From: Actinomycetota bacterium
Lineage (GTDB): Bacteria; Actinomycetota; Acidimicrobiia; Spongiisociales; ZC4RG35
DNA length: 40,702 nt
Direction of reading: 5' to 3'
Assembly: GCA_003388545.1 (NCBI GenBank)
Contig: QQVI01000008.1
Coordinates: 1-40,702, forward strand
Position 1 is the stretch's first letter, and each line of letters starts with the position of its first letter. This document shows, piece after piece, positions 32,196 to 39,800 of this stretch. The notes below the pieces were generated by a model. That model saw only the letters and a list, made by a program, of their open reading frames with translations, made no database searches and had not been told where the DNA came from. Both the position numbers and the translations under genes were made by a program.

Positions 32196-34036
32196 TACGT
32201 AGCTGTCCCTGCGATGTCGCCGATCTCGAGACCGTCCGCTCGGCGGTATCCGGCGAATGTGAGTGCGTTGTTCAAGGCGGTGGTGAGTGTCGCTGTGGCA
32301 GAATCGATGTCGGCGAGCCACGCGGTGCGGACCGCCGCCATCACTATGTCGTGTGTGTTTGGAGGATAGGCGAATGTCCCTGAGACTCGTTCCCAATTCT
32401 CTGACTGAGTAAATCCGACCGGCGCCGAGTGGCCGAACTCGACGAGGGCAAGGATCTTCGGGGAGGCTGCCGTGTTGCGGAACAGGCCCCCGGATTCGTA
32501 GCCCTGCGAAATGTCGATGAGCTGCCCGGACACGTTCTCGGGCTGGGGCACCGTGGTGATGAGCGGGATCACGGCGGGCGACACGACCGCCCCGCCGATC
32601 AGGACCGGGGTCGGCACAGTGACAAGCGCCGCGATGGTGGCTGGTTCAGCCGTGGATGGCGACTTGAACGTCGGTGACGGCACGGTGACGACGACGGGGA
32701 TCGATCCGGGTTCGACAACGGCGCCGCCAGCCACTGTCGGGGTGGGTGCCGTAGTGGTGGCCGGGATGACGGCGGGGGTGACCGTTTCGGCACCCGAATC
32801 TGAGTTGAAGGTTGTGGGGATCGGGACGGTGACGACGGCTGCGATCGAGGCGGGCACTACGACGGCGCCGCCGATGAGGGCCGCTTGCGGTACGGCGACG
32901 TTGGCTGCGATGGCGCCCGGCACGGCACGGCCAGCACCCGCCAGCGTGGGGGCCGGGAGGGCTGCGATGGCATCGATCACGGCAGGGGTCGCCACGCCAC
33001 CACCAATAACAGTCGGGGTGGGTGCGGTGGTGACGACAGCGATAGTGGCTGGTACCGCGGAGTGGGCGCCACCGTCAGTGTTGAACGTGGATGGAGTCGG
33101 AACAGTCACAACCACGGCGATCGTGGCCGGCTCGGCGGTGGCGGCTCCGGCTGTGGTCGGGGTCGGGGTGGTCGACACGACCGGGATGACAGCGGGCTCC
33201 ACTACGGCCGAGCCGATGAGCTGCGGGGTTGGGAGTGTCGTCGTTGCGACAATGGTGACTGGTTCCAGCACGGCGCCGCCGGCCACGGAAGGCGTCGGTG
33301 CTGTGGTGGTTGCCGCAACGGCACCGGGGGTCGTTTCCCCTGCTCCGTCGAGTGACGGCCCGGGCATGGTGGCGGTGGCTGCGATCACGGCAGGGGTGAC
33401 GGTGGCGGGGGTGCCGCCACCGGATTCGGGCATAGCGATCGTTTGAGCGTTCCAGCCGGTGCCGCCCGTGAGGGAGAAGGTCGTGGTTTCGGTCCAGCCG
33501 GTAACCGACGTGAGGTCATCGGTTGCTATAGCCACACCGGTCCCAGCCGACGACCCGTCATCTATGGCGGTGTTGTCGTCGGGTTCCGGGTAGCCGTTGA
33601 ACGACCTATTGCCGCGATCGTGCCCGGCAACCAGAATGAAGCGGTAGTCGCCGGAGGTGAGCCCGGTCAGGTCGGGCGGGTCGGGGGAGGCGCTCGCCCC
33701 GGTGGCGGCGGTGGCCGTAGTCCAGTCGTCGGTTCCGAAGTCGACGTCGGGTGCGGTGGCGCCGATGGCGGTGGCCCGTTCGGTGCCGGTCCAAGTGGGG
33801 GTGACGGAGGTGGCCGATGTTGAGCTGTCGGACCTCGCCCAGCCGAGCGTGTTGCCGTTGCCGTCAGTGAACCCGCCGGTCCAGCCGGTGGGCCAGGCAG
33901 CATCGCCGGAGTGGAGGCCGTCGATGCAGATGAACGCCACTTTCCAAGCGGTGCCGGCCGGGAGAGTAATGGCGAGGGAGGTGCCGCCTGCGGTTGAGGA
34001 GGTAGTTTCTCCGGTGAGTTCGCCGGGTGCCGCCAT
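32195..34036 (-). CDS. Structural protein with 13 tandem ~22-aa repeats
   Basis: 613 aa from ATG 34036 (AGGG upstream, TGATG overlap). The N-terminal 200 residues are a beta domain (LAITLPAGTAWKVAFICIDG, LTSGDYRFILVAGHDRGNRS) like those in phage surface or tail-appendage proteins. Residues about 212-500 are 13 imperfect repeats of the form P-A-x-I-x-(4)-T-x-P-x-P-T-x2-G-G-A-V. A 100-residue C-terminal domain (ILALVEFGHSAPVGFT) follows. Three copies of the same repeat occur in the next gene upstream. It is likely a head fibre or surface appendage. Confidence 0.65.
   Translation of the reverse strand: MAAPGELTGETTSSTAGGTSLAITLPAGTAWKVAFICIDGLHSGDAAWPTGWTGGFTDGNGNTLGWARSDSSTSATSVTPTWTGTERATAIGATAPDVDFGTDDWTTATAATGASASPDPPDLTGLTSGDYRFILVAGHDRGNRSFNGYPEPDDNTAIDDGSSAGTGVAIATDDLTSVTGWTETTTFSLTGGTGWNAQTIAMPESGGGTPATVTPAVIAATATMPGPSLDGAGETTPGAVAATTTAPTPSVAGGAVLEPVTIVATTTLPTPQLIGSAVVEPAVIPVVSTTPTPTTAGAATAEPATIAVVVTVPTPSTFNTDGGAHSAVPATIAVVTTAPTPTVIGGGVATPAVIDAIAALPAPTLAGAGRAVPGAIAANVAVPQAALIGGAVVVPASIAAVVTVPIPTTFNSDSGAETVTPAVIPATTTAPTPTVAGGAVVEPGSIPVVVTVPSPTFKSPSTAEPATIAALVTVPTPVLIGGAVVSPAVIPLITTVPQPENVSGQLIDISQGYESGGLFRNTAASPKILALVEFGHSAPVGFTQSENWERVSGTFAYPPNTHDIVMAAVRTAWLADIDSATATLTTALNNALTFAGYRRADGLEIGDIAGTAT
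32540..33402 (-). repeat. 13-copy protein-coding repeat tract
   Basis: Thirteen imperfect units of about 66 bases (a few longer by 12) encoding P-A-x-I-x4-T-x-P-x-P-T. Third positions vary a lot between units, so the tract is old or selected for protein rather than freshly expanded. Long open frames also appear on the plus strand here as a by-product. Confidence 0.8.
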
Positions 34037-36750
34037 CAGACTGCCCTCACAGTGATGCGCTCGAAGTCTTCCCAGCCGGTGATGTCCACAGGGAGCGACC
34101 CGAGGTCATGGGTGCCGTTTCCGTATTGCACGTCGTTCTTCCATGTGGCTGAGGGTCCGACGAGCGTGGCGGCAACAGTGCCGCCGGACACGTTGAGCTT
34201 CACGTTACTGGTGATGGCCCCGGTGCCGGTGGAGTTGAAGGCATCCGGATCCTTGTACCAAATCTCGAACTCGGCGGTGTGCCCATCGATTTCCACTACT
34301 TTGAGGGACGGCTTGATGCCGCGCCATTGCGCCATCTCCTCGCCGGCGGCTTGCATCTCGGCGAGGGTGTATTCGTTGGCGTCGAACACCCTCATGCCGC
34401 CGTTGGCAAAGTCAGCTGCGGTGAGACTGTTGCCGTCTTCGCGCCTGAAAAGAGACATACCTCTGTAGGCGTTGTTGCCCGACGAGTTGTGTTGGATCAG
34501 ATGCTTCCATCCGCCAGCGTATGTGTAGTAGTACAGGTCGACCCGGTCGGCGGCGGGTCCGCTGGTGCCGTCCCAGGTGATGTGGAGCACGACGTGCTCT
34601 TCGTCGGCGATGGCCGTCTCGAAGTCGCCGCCGTCGGCACCGGGATGTGACTCGGGGTTGCCGTGGGCGCCGGACGATCCGTCACCGGACATGACGACGT
34701 GGAAGGCCCCTCCCCCGGTGGGGGGGGCGGAGTCGGTGCCGAGGGCGTGCTTGTCGTTGATTGAGCCTCCGACGGCTTGGGATGCGATGACGTGACGGAT
34801 CCCGACGTTGGCGAGCCAGCGGCCGACGTACAGGAAGGCGATCGACCCGGTGGCGATGTTGGCTCCGGCGAGGGCTGACATGTGGGCGTCTTGGCGCGCC
34901 TCAATGGCGCCGTGGCCGTTGAAATAGTCCTCGACGTAGGTTGGATCGTTGCCGGACTGGGACGTAAAAGAGAGGGCTTCGTTGGAGTCGTCGTTCCAGG
35001 TGGATATGTCGGTTCCGTCGGAGACGCCGGTGGTGGACGGTTCGAGGACGGTGTACATGTCGGCTCGGAGCAGCTCGCCGGGGTCGGGCACCACGACCGG
35101 TTCGAATGCTGTCGGGTTCGGCACAGTGGCAGTGGCAGCTATAACGGTGGGGGTGATGACGGCACCACCGATCAGTGTCGGGGTGGGTGCTGTGGCGGTG
35201 GCGGCCACAACAGCGGGGATGGCGGTGTGGGCTGCCCCGGTTTGGAGTGCGGGTTGCGGCACGGTGGCGGTGGCAGCAATGGTGGCGGGCGTGACGGTGC
35301 CGGGCGTGCCTCCGGCATCTTCGAGGCTGCCAAGGTCGAGGACCTGGACGCCAAGGAAGTAGCGGGACGTGGAGGCGTAGATCCCCATGTCGTTGTTGGC
35401 GGCGCCGGCGCCGCCTGCGTCGTCGCGGTGCTCGAAGGTGAGGGAACCGGCGGAGGGGATGTCGCCGAGCCATGCGGAGCAGTAGTGGGCTTGCCACGTG
35501 TCGTCGTTGGACTGTGCCCCGCGGGAGTAGGCGCCGGAGATGCCGTAGCCTTGCCCGGTGCCGTTGTTGAAGCGGCCCCACGGGTTTTTGCGGCCACCGC
35601 TGGCGCCGGCGTCGCGGTCCCAGCGGGCCCATCCGAAGGCGAGGACCCCGAGGTCGGCGCCGGAGTCGTTGTCGACTTGGTCGTTGGCGGCGTCGAGGGA
35701 CAGGTTGGAGCCACCGTCGGCACGGAACGTCGATGACAGCGGGGTCGTGTACCACGTGTTTTCGGCGGCGAGGGCTGTGGTGAGGGAGTCGGTGGTGCCG
35801 TTGTCGACATGGATCCATTCGGCCGTACTTGGTAGTTCGAGGATTTGGAGGTAGGCGTCGGAGACGTTGGGGGTTCCGGCGTCGCCGCCTTCGGTTTCGT
35901 GGGTGGCTTGAAGACGCAACGTTTCGGTGCTGCCTCCGGTTTCGTGCAAATAGGCACCAACGATGGGGGGCCCTTGCGATGAGGCGTTGCGCTGGTAGCC
36001 GGAACCGGTTTGGACGTTGACGCTGTTGATTTGTAGCCGAGTGACGTAGGTGTGTCTTGAGGCGTCCGTTGACCAGGAGGTGGTGCCCCACACGATGAGG
36101 TATTTTGTGTTGGCGGCCAACGTGACGTCACCGCCGGTGCCGGGATACAGCGCAGCGTCGTCTTGGACTTCGGAGTTGTAGGTGACGGTTGTCCAGGTGC
36201 CGGACGAGTCGAGCCATGGCCGGGTGGCGTTGATGTTGGAGGTGCCGACTTCGGTGGCGTCGACGGTGCGTTCGAGGTGGGTGAAGTTCCCGTCGGGCAT
36301 CCGCACCAGCTGGATGCCGCCGGAAGCGCCGGAGAGCGTGGCGTAGTTGCCTACTGCGTCGGTGGGGGTGAGGGCCCCTGGGTTGCGGATCTTGAAGTCG
36401 TCGTTGGCGGTGAGGTTGAACAGCCCCATGCCAATCGATGCGCCGTGTTGCGCACCACCGGCGTTACGCAAATAGCGGTGCGTGGCACGGAACCGAATCT
36501 GGTCGGTGGTGTTGATCGACGGGACAAGGGTGCCGACAGCACGGGTGGAGAGGGCTTCGATGAGCCCGAGGTCCCACGCAGCGAAATAGATGCCGGTTTC
36601 GTCGACGGTGACTTCTGGAGACGCCCACGTGTAGCCGCCCTCGGACAGGACAGCAGTGTCGTAGGTGATGTCCGCCGCGGTGGTGTTGGCGGTGGACGTT
36701 CTCGCTGCATTGTGGCGACGGACAAACCGTTGCCCAACGGCCGTCGCCAT
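34036..36750 (-). CDS. Large fibre-like structural protein
   Basis: 904 aa from ATG 36750. N-terminal half is beta-rich with repeated jelly-roll-like units (GIYFAAWDLGLIEALSTRAV, KYLIVWGTTSWSTDASRHTY, VLAFGWARWDRDAGASGGRK). About residues 490-560 hold three copies of the P-A-x-I-x4-T-x-P-x-P-T repeat seen in the downstream gene. The part after 560 (ADMYTVLEPSTTGVSDGTDI, STWNDDSNEALSFTSQS) resembles LamG/concanavalin-like carbohydrate-binding domains of fibre proteins. It probably binds a host sugar or decorates the virion. Confidence 0.65.
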   Translation of the reverse strand: MATAVGQRFVRRHNAARTSTANTTAADITYDTAVLSEGGYTWASPEVTVDETGIYFAAWDLGLIEALSTRAVGTLVPSINTTDQIRFRATHRYLRNAGGAQHGASIGMGLFNLTANDDFKIRNPGALTPTDAVGNYATLSGASGGIQLVRMPDGNFTHLERTVDATEVGTSNINATRPWLDSSGTWTTVTYNSEVQDDAALYPGTGGDVTLAANTKYLIVWGTTSWSTDASRHTYVTRLQINSVNVQTGSGYQRNASSQGPPIVGAYLHETGGSTETLRLQATHETEGGDAGTPNVSDAYLQILELPSTAEWIHVDNGTTDSLTTALAAENTWYTTPLSSTFRADGGSNLSLDAANDQVDNDSGADLGVLAFGWARWDRDAGASGGRKNPWGRFNNGTGQGYGISGAYSRGAQSNDDTWQAHYCSAWLGDIPSAGSLTFEHRDDAGGAGAANNDMGIYASTSRYFLGVQVLDLGSLEDAGGTPGTVTPATIAATATVPQPALQTGAAHTAIPAVVAATATAPTPTLIGGAVITPTVIAATATVPNPTAFEPVVVPDPGELLRADMYTVLEPSTTGVSDGTDISTWNDDSNEALSFTSQSGNDPTYVEDYFNGHGAIEARQDAHMSALAGANIATGSIAFLYVGRWLANVGIRHVIASQAVGGSINDKHALGTDSAPPTGGGAFHVVMSGDGSSGAHGNPESHPGADGGDFETAIADEEHVVLHITWDGTSGPAADRVDLYYYTYAGGWKHLIQHNSSGNNAYRGMSLFRREDGNSLTAADFANGGMRVFDANEYTLAEMQAAGEEMAQWRGIKPSLKVVEIDGHTAEFEIWYKDPDAFNSTGTGAITSNVKLNVSGGTVAATLVGPSATWKNDVQYGNGTHDLGSLPVDITGWEDFERITVRAV
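35105..35303 (-). repeat. 3-copy version of the 22-aa repeat
   Basis: Three units of the same repeat as in 32540-33402, placed as a linker between the N-terminal beta part and the LamG-like part of the 904-aa protein. Sharing between neighbours suggests gene conversion or duplication. Confidence 0.7.
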
Positions 36751-36761
36751 ATGTGCCTACC

Positions 36762-37214
36762 TTACGGCGTGTAGTCGATCGTGAAGATGCCGCCCGCGGC
36801 GTGCTGTACCGTGAACGTCGAGTTCGTCGAGGAACCGGCTGTGACGAAATCCTGGAGGCACACGAGCTGGTCGGTGGTGTCTGCCCCGACGTTGGTGTGG
36901 ATCACCTGCGCCATGGCGTTCGTGATGGTGACGTCGTCGGCGCCGCCGTTGTCGTACACCGTGTCGGCGGCATCGAACGTGAGGGTGCCTGAGCTCAGTG
37001 TGATCTCAGTGGTGGTGATGGCTTCGCGGGCGTAGTTGCCGCCGGAGATTTCGTTCGTGACGTCGTTGACGAAGTCGTGTGTGTCGTAGTTCGGCGTGTA
37101 GCCGTCCTCGCACAACAGTCCTTCGTTGTCTTCAGCTTCGAGATTCTCGCCGGCTGCGTCGGTGAGGAACTTCTCGAGGGTGAGGCCATACAGCCCCGCG
37201 GCCGTGATAGCCAT
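36762..37214 (-). CDS. Small structural protein, 150 aa
   Basis: ATG 37214 with AAAGG eight bases upstream. Acidic start (TDAAGENLEAEDNEGLLCED) and then a beta-rich body with NGGADDVTITNAMAQVIHTN and STFTVQHAAGGIFTIDYTP. It resembles small phage structural proteins of the decoration or minor tail kind; the family is not identified. Heads the late structural block. Confidence 0.65.
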   Translation of the reverse strand: MAITAAGLYGLTLEKFLTDAAGENLEAEDNEGLLCEDGYTPNYDTHDFVNDVTNEISGGNYAREAITTTEITLSSGTLTFDAADTVYDNGGADDVTITNAMAQVIHTNVGADTTDQLVCLQDFVTAGSSTNSTFTVQHAAGGIFTIDYTP

Positions 37215-37217
37215 CTG

Positions 37218-37463
37218 TCAAGCCTTTCGTCGGGTTGCTTCCGCAATCCTATCAGCGAGGGTTGCGATGTCACGGGATTCTAGTCGTGCCGCTTCGCTGC
37301 GGAGGAGGTCGAGGACATCTGTGCGGGACAGCCACCGGTTGAGCCCGCCGGCGCCGTCCGGTACGGCGTTGAGGCACATGATGTTGATGTGCGTCGGGGT
37401 TTGCTCAGTGAGGCTCAGGAGGCGACGCCAGTCGCCGTCGGGGATTATGAGCTCCTGGGTCAC
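37218..37463 (-). CDS. Hypothetical helical protein, 81 aa
   Basis: GTG 37463 shares GTGA with the upstream gene. All-helical with a charged C-terminus (TDVLDLLRSEAARLESRDIA, TLADRIAEATRRKA) and an N-terminal Trp (DGDWRRLLSLTE). No recognised family. Part of a run of three small coupled genes before the structural block. Confidence 0.65.
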   Translation of the reverse strand: MTQELIIPDGDWRRLLSLTEQTPTHINIMCLNAVPDGAGGLNRWLSRTDVLDLLRSEAARLESRDIATLADRIAEATRRKA

Positions 37464-37684
37464 TCGACCCCGTCGAGGGCTTTGACCGCGGCGGAGGCTT
37501 CGATCACGTCAGGGGAGGCCCCTTCCGGTGCCGGGTCCCGGTAGCGGGTGCGGAACTCTTCGCGCATCTGGCGGAGGAGCTCGCGGTCCTTCTTGGTGAC
37601 GGCACCGTTCGCTTTCTTGTTGCGGAACTCCTCTTCGGCTGAGACGAGCCTGAGTTCCTGCTCGAGTCGCTCTTTGCGTGACAT
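37460..37684 (-). CDS. Hypothetical coiled-coil protein, 74 aa
   Basis: ATG 37684 with GGAG nine bases upstream. Highly charged helix from residue 2 to about 50 (RKERLEQELRLVSAEEEFRN, KKDRELLRQMREEFRTRY), then a short acidic tail (IEASAAVKALDGVE). Probably a coiled-coil dimer. Unknown function. Confidence 0.65.
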   Translation of the reverse strand: MSRKERLEQELRLVSAEEEFRNKKANGAVTKKDRELLRQMREEFRTRYRDPAPEGASPDVIEASAAVKALDGVE

Positions 37685-37687
37685 CCT

Positions 37688-37846
37688 CTACTTCTCCACT
37701 GTGAGCTTGAGCCTGACGGTGTCGGGTCGGGCGACGTGGTCCCGCTTACCGTTCTTCGACTCGATTGAGATGCCGGTGGTGCGGCCGGTGGCGGGGTCTC
37801 GCTGCCGGGTGACACGGCGTTGGCCGTCGTATTTGATGAGTCGCAT
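37688..37846 (-). CDS. Small basic protein, 52 aa
   Basis: ATG 37846 lies 12 bases past the methylase stop without a clear ribosome site, so translation is probably by re-initiation. The sequence MRLIKYDGQRRVTRQRDPAT and the C-terminal KRDHVARPDTVRLKLTVEK are basic and beta-like. Third codon positions are almost all G or C, the main support. Unknown function; may bind nucleic acid. Confidence 0.6.
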   Translation of the reverse strand: MRLIKYDGQRRVTRQRDPATGRTTGISIESKNGKRDHVARPDTVRLKLTVEK

Positions 37847-37858
37847 GTGGGAAGGGTA

Positions 37859-38533
37859 TCAGACATCGATCATGTGGGCGAGCGTTTCGGCAACCTGTGG
37901 CACTACGGCGTTTCCGAGTCCTCTAAGTCGGTCCACCCGGCGGGGAATCCCATGAGCCACTCGACCCATGTCGGGTTCAGTTGCCCATTGACCGCTGTGC
38001 GCAGATTCGGACCGCCGTCTCGACCGGAAGATCCGGGGCCGCCCATCCCGTCCGCTTGTGTCGGTGTGGGCCACAAGGAAGAATCGGTTGCGGAGGTGGG
38101 GTGCTCCAACGGCGGCAGCAGAAAGCTCACCCCATTCCGAGTCGTAGCCCAGCGTGGCAAGATCAGTGACGACTTCGGTACCTCCGTGACTTCTGAGGCC
38201 GGGCACGTTTTCCACGACGACGTAGCGGGGTCGTATTTCACCCACCAGGCGGGCGACTTCGGGCCACAGCCACCTTTCATCACTCGTACCTTTTTGCCGT
38301 CCCGCCTGCGAAACAGGTTGGCAGGGGAACCCGCCGACGATTGCGTCCGCGGCCGGTAGGGCGCTGCCTGACACGTCTCGCACATCTGCATATTTCGGCA
38401 CCTCCGGCCAGTGCTTGTTGAGGATCTGTTGACACCACGGATCCCATTCGACTTGAGTTACGCATTCCCACCCGGCCCGTTCGAGACCGAGGTCGAGGCC
38501 GCCGATCCCGGCGAACAGGGAAACGAATCTCAC
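37859..38533 (-). CDS. C5 cytosine DNA methyltransferase
   Basis: 224 aa from GTG 38533 (GTGA overlap with the upstream gene). All core motifs are present: I (FAGIGGLDLGLERAG, 7-21), IV (GGFPCQPVSQAG with catalytic C71), VI (VVENVPGL, E108), VIII (RNRFFLVAH) and X (RLRGLGNAVVPQVAE, 202-216). The stretch between VIII and X is only about 45 residues, so the target-recognition part is very short. No restriction enzyme was found; a solitary phage methylase would protect phage DNA from host restriction. An overlapping frame covers much of the gene. Confidence 0.9.
   Translation of the reverse strand: MRFVSLFAGIGGLDLGLERAGWECVTQVEWDPWCQQILNKHWPEVPKYADVRDVSGSALPAADAIVGGFPCQPVSQAGRQKGTSDERWLWPEVARLVGEIRPRYVVVENVPGLRSHGGTEVVTDLATLGYDSEWGELSAAAVGAPHLRNRFFLVAHTDTSGRDGRPRIFRSRRRSESAHSGQWATEPDMGRVAHGIPRRVDRLRGLGNAVVPQVAETLAHMIDV
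37903..38391 (-). CDS. Overlapping frame inside the methylase, family-like
   Basis: 163-codon open frame, same strand, +1 relative to the methylase. Its product has SWKTC, a WATTRNG segment, SSLWPTPTQADG, GPNLRTAVNG and LNPTWVEWLMGFPAGWTDLE. From memory this is the signature of a widespread set of phage and plasmid ORFs annotated as methylase-related (WPTPT..., NPxWVEWLMGxPxGWT). By my hand count, third-position G/C over the last 47 codons is at least as high as in the methylase frame. Start unclear (ATG 38391 or 38280). Whether it is translated is unknown. Confidence 0.35.
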   Translation of the reverse strand: MQMCETCQAAPYRPRTQSSAGSPANLFRRRDGKKVRVMKGGCGPKSPAWWVKYDPATSSWKTCPASEVTEVPKSSLILPRWATTRNGVSFLLPPLEHPTSATDSSLWPTPTQADGMGGPGSSGRDGGPNLRTAVNGQLNPTWVEWLMGFPAGWTDLEDSETP

Positions 38534-38811
38534 GTCGCTGGCAGCTTCTCGAGCGGGATTTTGGCTTTGGCGCCGTGGATGACGCGGGTCCACTGGACGG
38601 CTTCTTCGCTTCGGGTGAGGGGTGATTCGACGAGGAGGTTGAGGTCGCAGGTCATGGCGAACGATTCTTCTTCGATGCGGCCTTTGAAGTCGGGGGCGTC
38701 ATCGACCATGGAGGAGATGCGGAGACAGAAGACGCGGGCCGATTTGGTGAGGCGATGCCATGACAGCGTGTTGCCGCACAGGGCGCATTCCGGGTTGGGG
38801 AGCCTACTCAT
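38530..38811 (-). CDS. Hypothetical protein, 93 aa
   Basis: ATG 38811 with GGAGGG seven bases upstream and ATGA overlap. N-terminus CALCGNTLSWHRLTKSARVF has a CxxC and a further Cys. The rest (FKGRIEEESFAMTCDLNLLV, RVIHGAKAKIPLEKL) is mixed alpha/beta. Second gene of the late operon, just upstream of the methylase. Unknown function. Confidence 0.65.
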   Translation of the reverse strand: MSRLPNPECALCGNTLSWHRLTKSARVFCLRISSMVDDAPDFKGRIEEESFAMTCDLNLLVESPLTRSEEAVQWTRVIHGAKAKIPLEKLPAT

Positions 38812-39005
38812 GCCTGTTCCCTCCAGTTTCGGGCTTCGGCGAGCCGCCCGGCTTCATAGCCCTGTTCGTAGCCTCTGCTGTGTCCGGCGTTGTAAGAGAG
38901 GTTCTGGAGTCTCGTGGCCGCATCGATGAGGATGCCGACGAGGACCCCCACGACTAGGACAATGGGAACAATGGGGATAATGGGGATAATGAGGCCGGAG
39001 GTCAT
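38808..39005 (-). CDS. Small membrane-anchored protein, first late gene
   Basis: 65 aa from ATG 39005, with GGGAAG upstream. Residues about 4-28 (GLIIPIIPIVPIVLVVGVLV, then GILID) are one membrane helix; the rest (GYEQGYEAGRLAEARNWREQ) is a charged helix. It follows the late promoter and is the first gene of the transcript. Unknown function. Confidence 0.65.
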   Translation of the reverse strand: MTSGLIIPIIPIVPIVLVVGVLVGILIDAATRLQNLSYNAGHSRGYEQGYEAGRLAEARNWREQA

Positions 39006-39069
39006 GGCCGTTCTTCCCAGTTGCGGGTTTCAGTCTCTGGCACTACACGCTCCCGGTGGTGTGTGGTAA

Positions 39070-39097
39070 ACACTACACGACTGGGGTGGGGTGTCAA
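39070..39097 (-). promoter_or_regulatory. Late operon promoter
   Basis: Minus strand TTGACA (39097-39092), 16-base spacer, TAGTGT (39075-39070), about 65 bases before the first late gene at 39005. The -35 box is a perfect consensus. Together with the terminator just upstream it marks the start of the 30-kb leftward operon. Constitutive-looking, so late timing may need an activator or weak -10. Confidence 0.7.
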
Positions 39098-39104
39098 GAG
39101 GAAA

Positions 39105-39139
39105 GGGCCAGCCCCGAAGTGAGCGTTCGGAGCCGGCCC
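39105..39139 (-). terminator. Intrinsic terminator upstream of the late promoter
   Basis: Minus strand arms GGGCCGGCTCCGAA (39139-39126) and TTCGGGGCTGGCCC (39118-39105), 7-base loop; every base pairs if two G-U pairs are allowed, and TTTCCTCTT follows. It would stop leftward transcription coming from the right, insulating the late promoter directly after it. As plus-strand RNA the stem has two mismatches instead. Confidence 0.7.
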
Positions 39140-39216
39140 TGACCGGAAGGAACCCCCTGGAGGGGAGCCGCGCATGGTGTGACCACCGTACACGAAGTAG
39201 GGGCCGGACACAAGAC

Positions 39217-39245
39217 TTGAAATCGTGTGCGCCGACCCCTACTGT
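39217..39245 (+). promoter_or_regulatory. Rightward promoter, leaderless type
   Basis: TTGAAA (39217-39222), 17-base spacer, TACTGT (39240-39245); the ATG at 39253 comes seven bases later, as at the 5817 promoter. GAGG sits three bases before the ATG, too close for a normal site, so a leaderless message is likely. Drives the small rightward operon. Confidence 0.7.
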
Positions 39246-39252
39246 GAGGTAC

Positions 39253-39432
39253 ATGCCATATATACAAGGCGATCGTATCTCAGAACCGGCGGAAACGCAA
39301 CCCTCAGCAGGTAGTGTCGTGTTTGTGCCTATCCATCCCGGACCGAAAGACACGTACCGGCTTCTGTGGCTCGCATCCGCTAAAGACCCACGCCGCAACG
39401 GTGGCCCGTGGCCGGATCGGTGGGAAACATGA
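39253..39432 (+). CDS. Hypothetical protein, 59 aa
   Basis: Starts at ATG 39253 directly behind a -10 box. The sequence MPYIQGDRISEPAETQPSAG, then VVFVPIHPGPKDTYRLLWLA is short and beta-like. ATGA overlap with the next gene supports it. Unknown function; first product of the rightward operon. Confidence 0.6.
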   Translation: MPYIQGDRISEPAETQPSAGSVVFVPIHPGPKDTYRLLWLASAKDPRRNGGPWPDRWET

Positions 39433-39800
39433 GCGAAACGCAATTCTCAGCTGCCGCGGTGCGGATAGCGGAGGCGTACTGGGCGGCCCACCCCCTCCAG
39501 CTGGACACACACGTCACAGACATCATGGCGTTTCAGCGCCTCCTCGACGACGGGATCATCTACCCCGGCACCGGCGTCGACAAGCAGCCCGATCTCACCG
39601 CCAACCTCGTACACGTCCCATCAACGGAGATATTCGCAGCGGAGAAGATCGATTCGGTCCTGTTCGGTGACCCGGACGCCTCACCATATCCGGCGATGGA
39701 GCTAGTCAACCGCCGAGAACTCCAATGGCTCGAACACGCCGCAGACACCTCGCCACCCGAAATCGTGGGGCAACTCGAATTGGAGGCCGACGATGAGTGA
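39429..39800 (+). CDS. Hypothetical acidic protein, 123 aa
   Basis: ATG 39429 in an ATGA junction. Helical N-terminus (AAAVRIAEAYWAAHPLQLDT, HVTDIMAFQRLLDDGI), then IFAAEKIDSVLFGDPDASPY and an acidic C-terminus (EIVGQLELEADDE). No family recognised. Central gene of the small rightward operon. Confidence 0.65.
   Translation: MSETQFSAAAVRIAEAYWAAHPLQLDTHVTDIMAFQRLLDDGIIYPGTGVDKQPDLTANLVHVPSTEIFAAEKIDSVLFGDPDASPYPAMELVNRRELQWLEHAADTSPPEIVGQLELEADDE

Noticed and set aside
32511-33446. Long plus-strand frame opposite the 613-aa protein
   Set aside because: It mirrors the 22-aa repeats of the minus-strand gene; the product is a Val/Thr/Ala repeat without domain content, inside a continuous leftward operon.
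39002-39211. Leftward 69-aa frame before the first late gene
   Set aside because: It runs through the intrinsic terminator and the TTGACA/TAGTGT promoter, has low-complexity content, and no good ribosome site; its ATGA junction with the next gene is coincidental.
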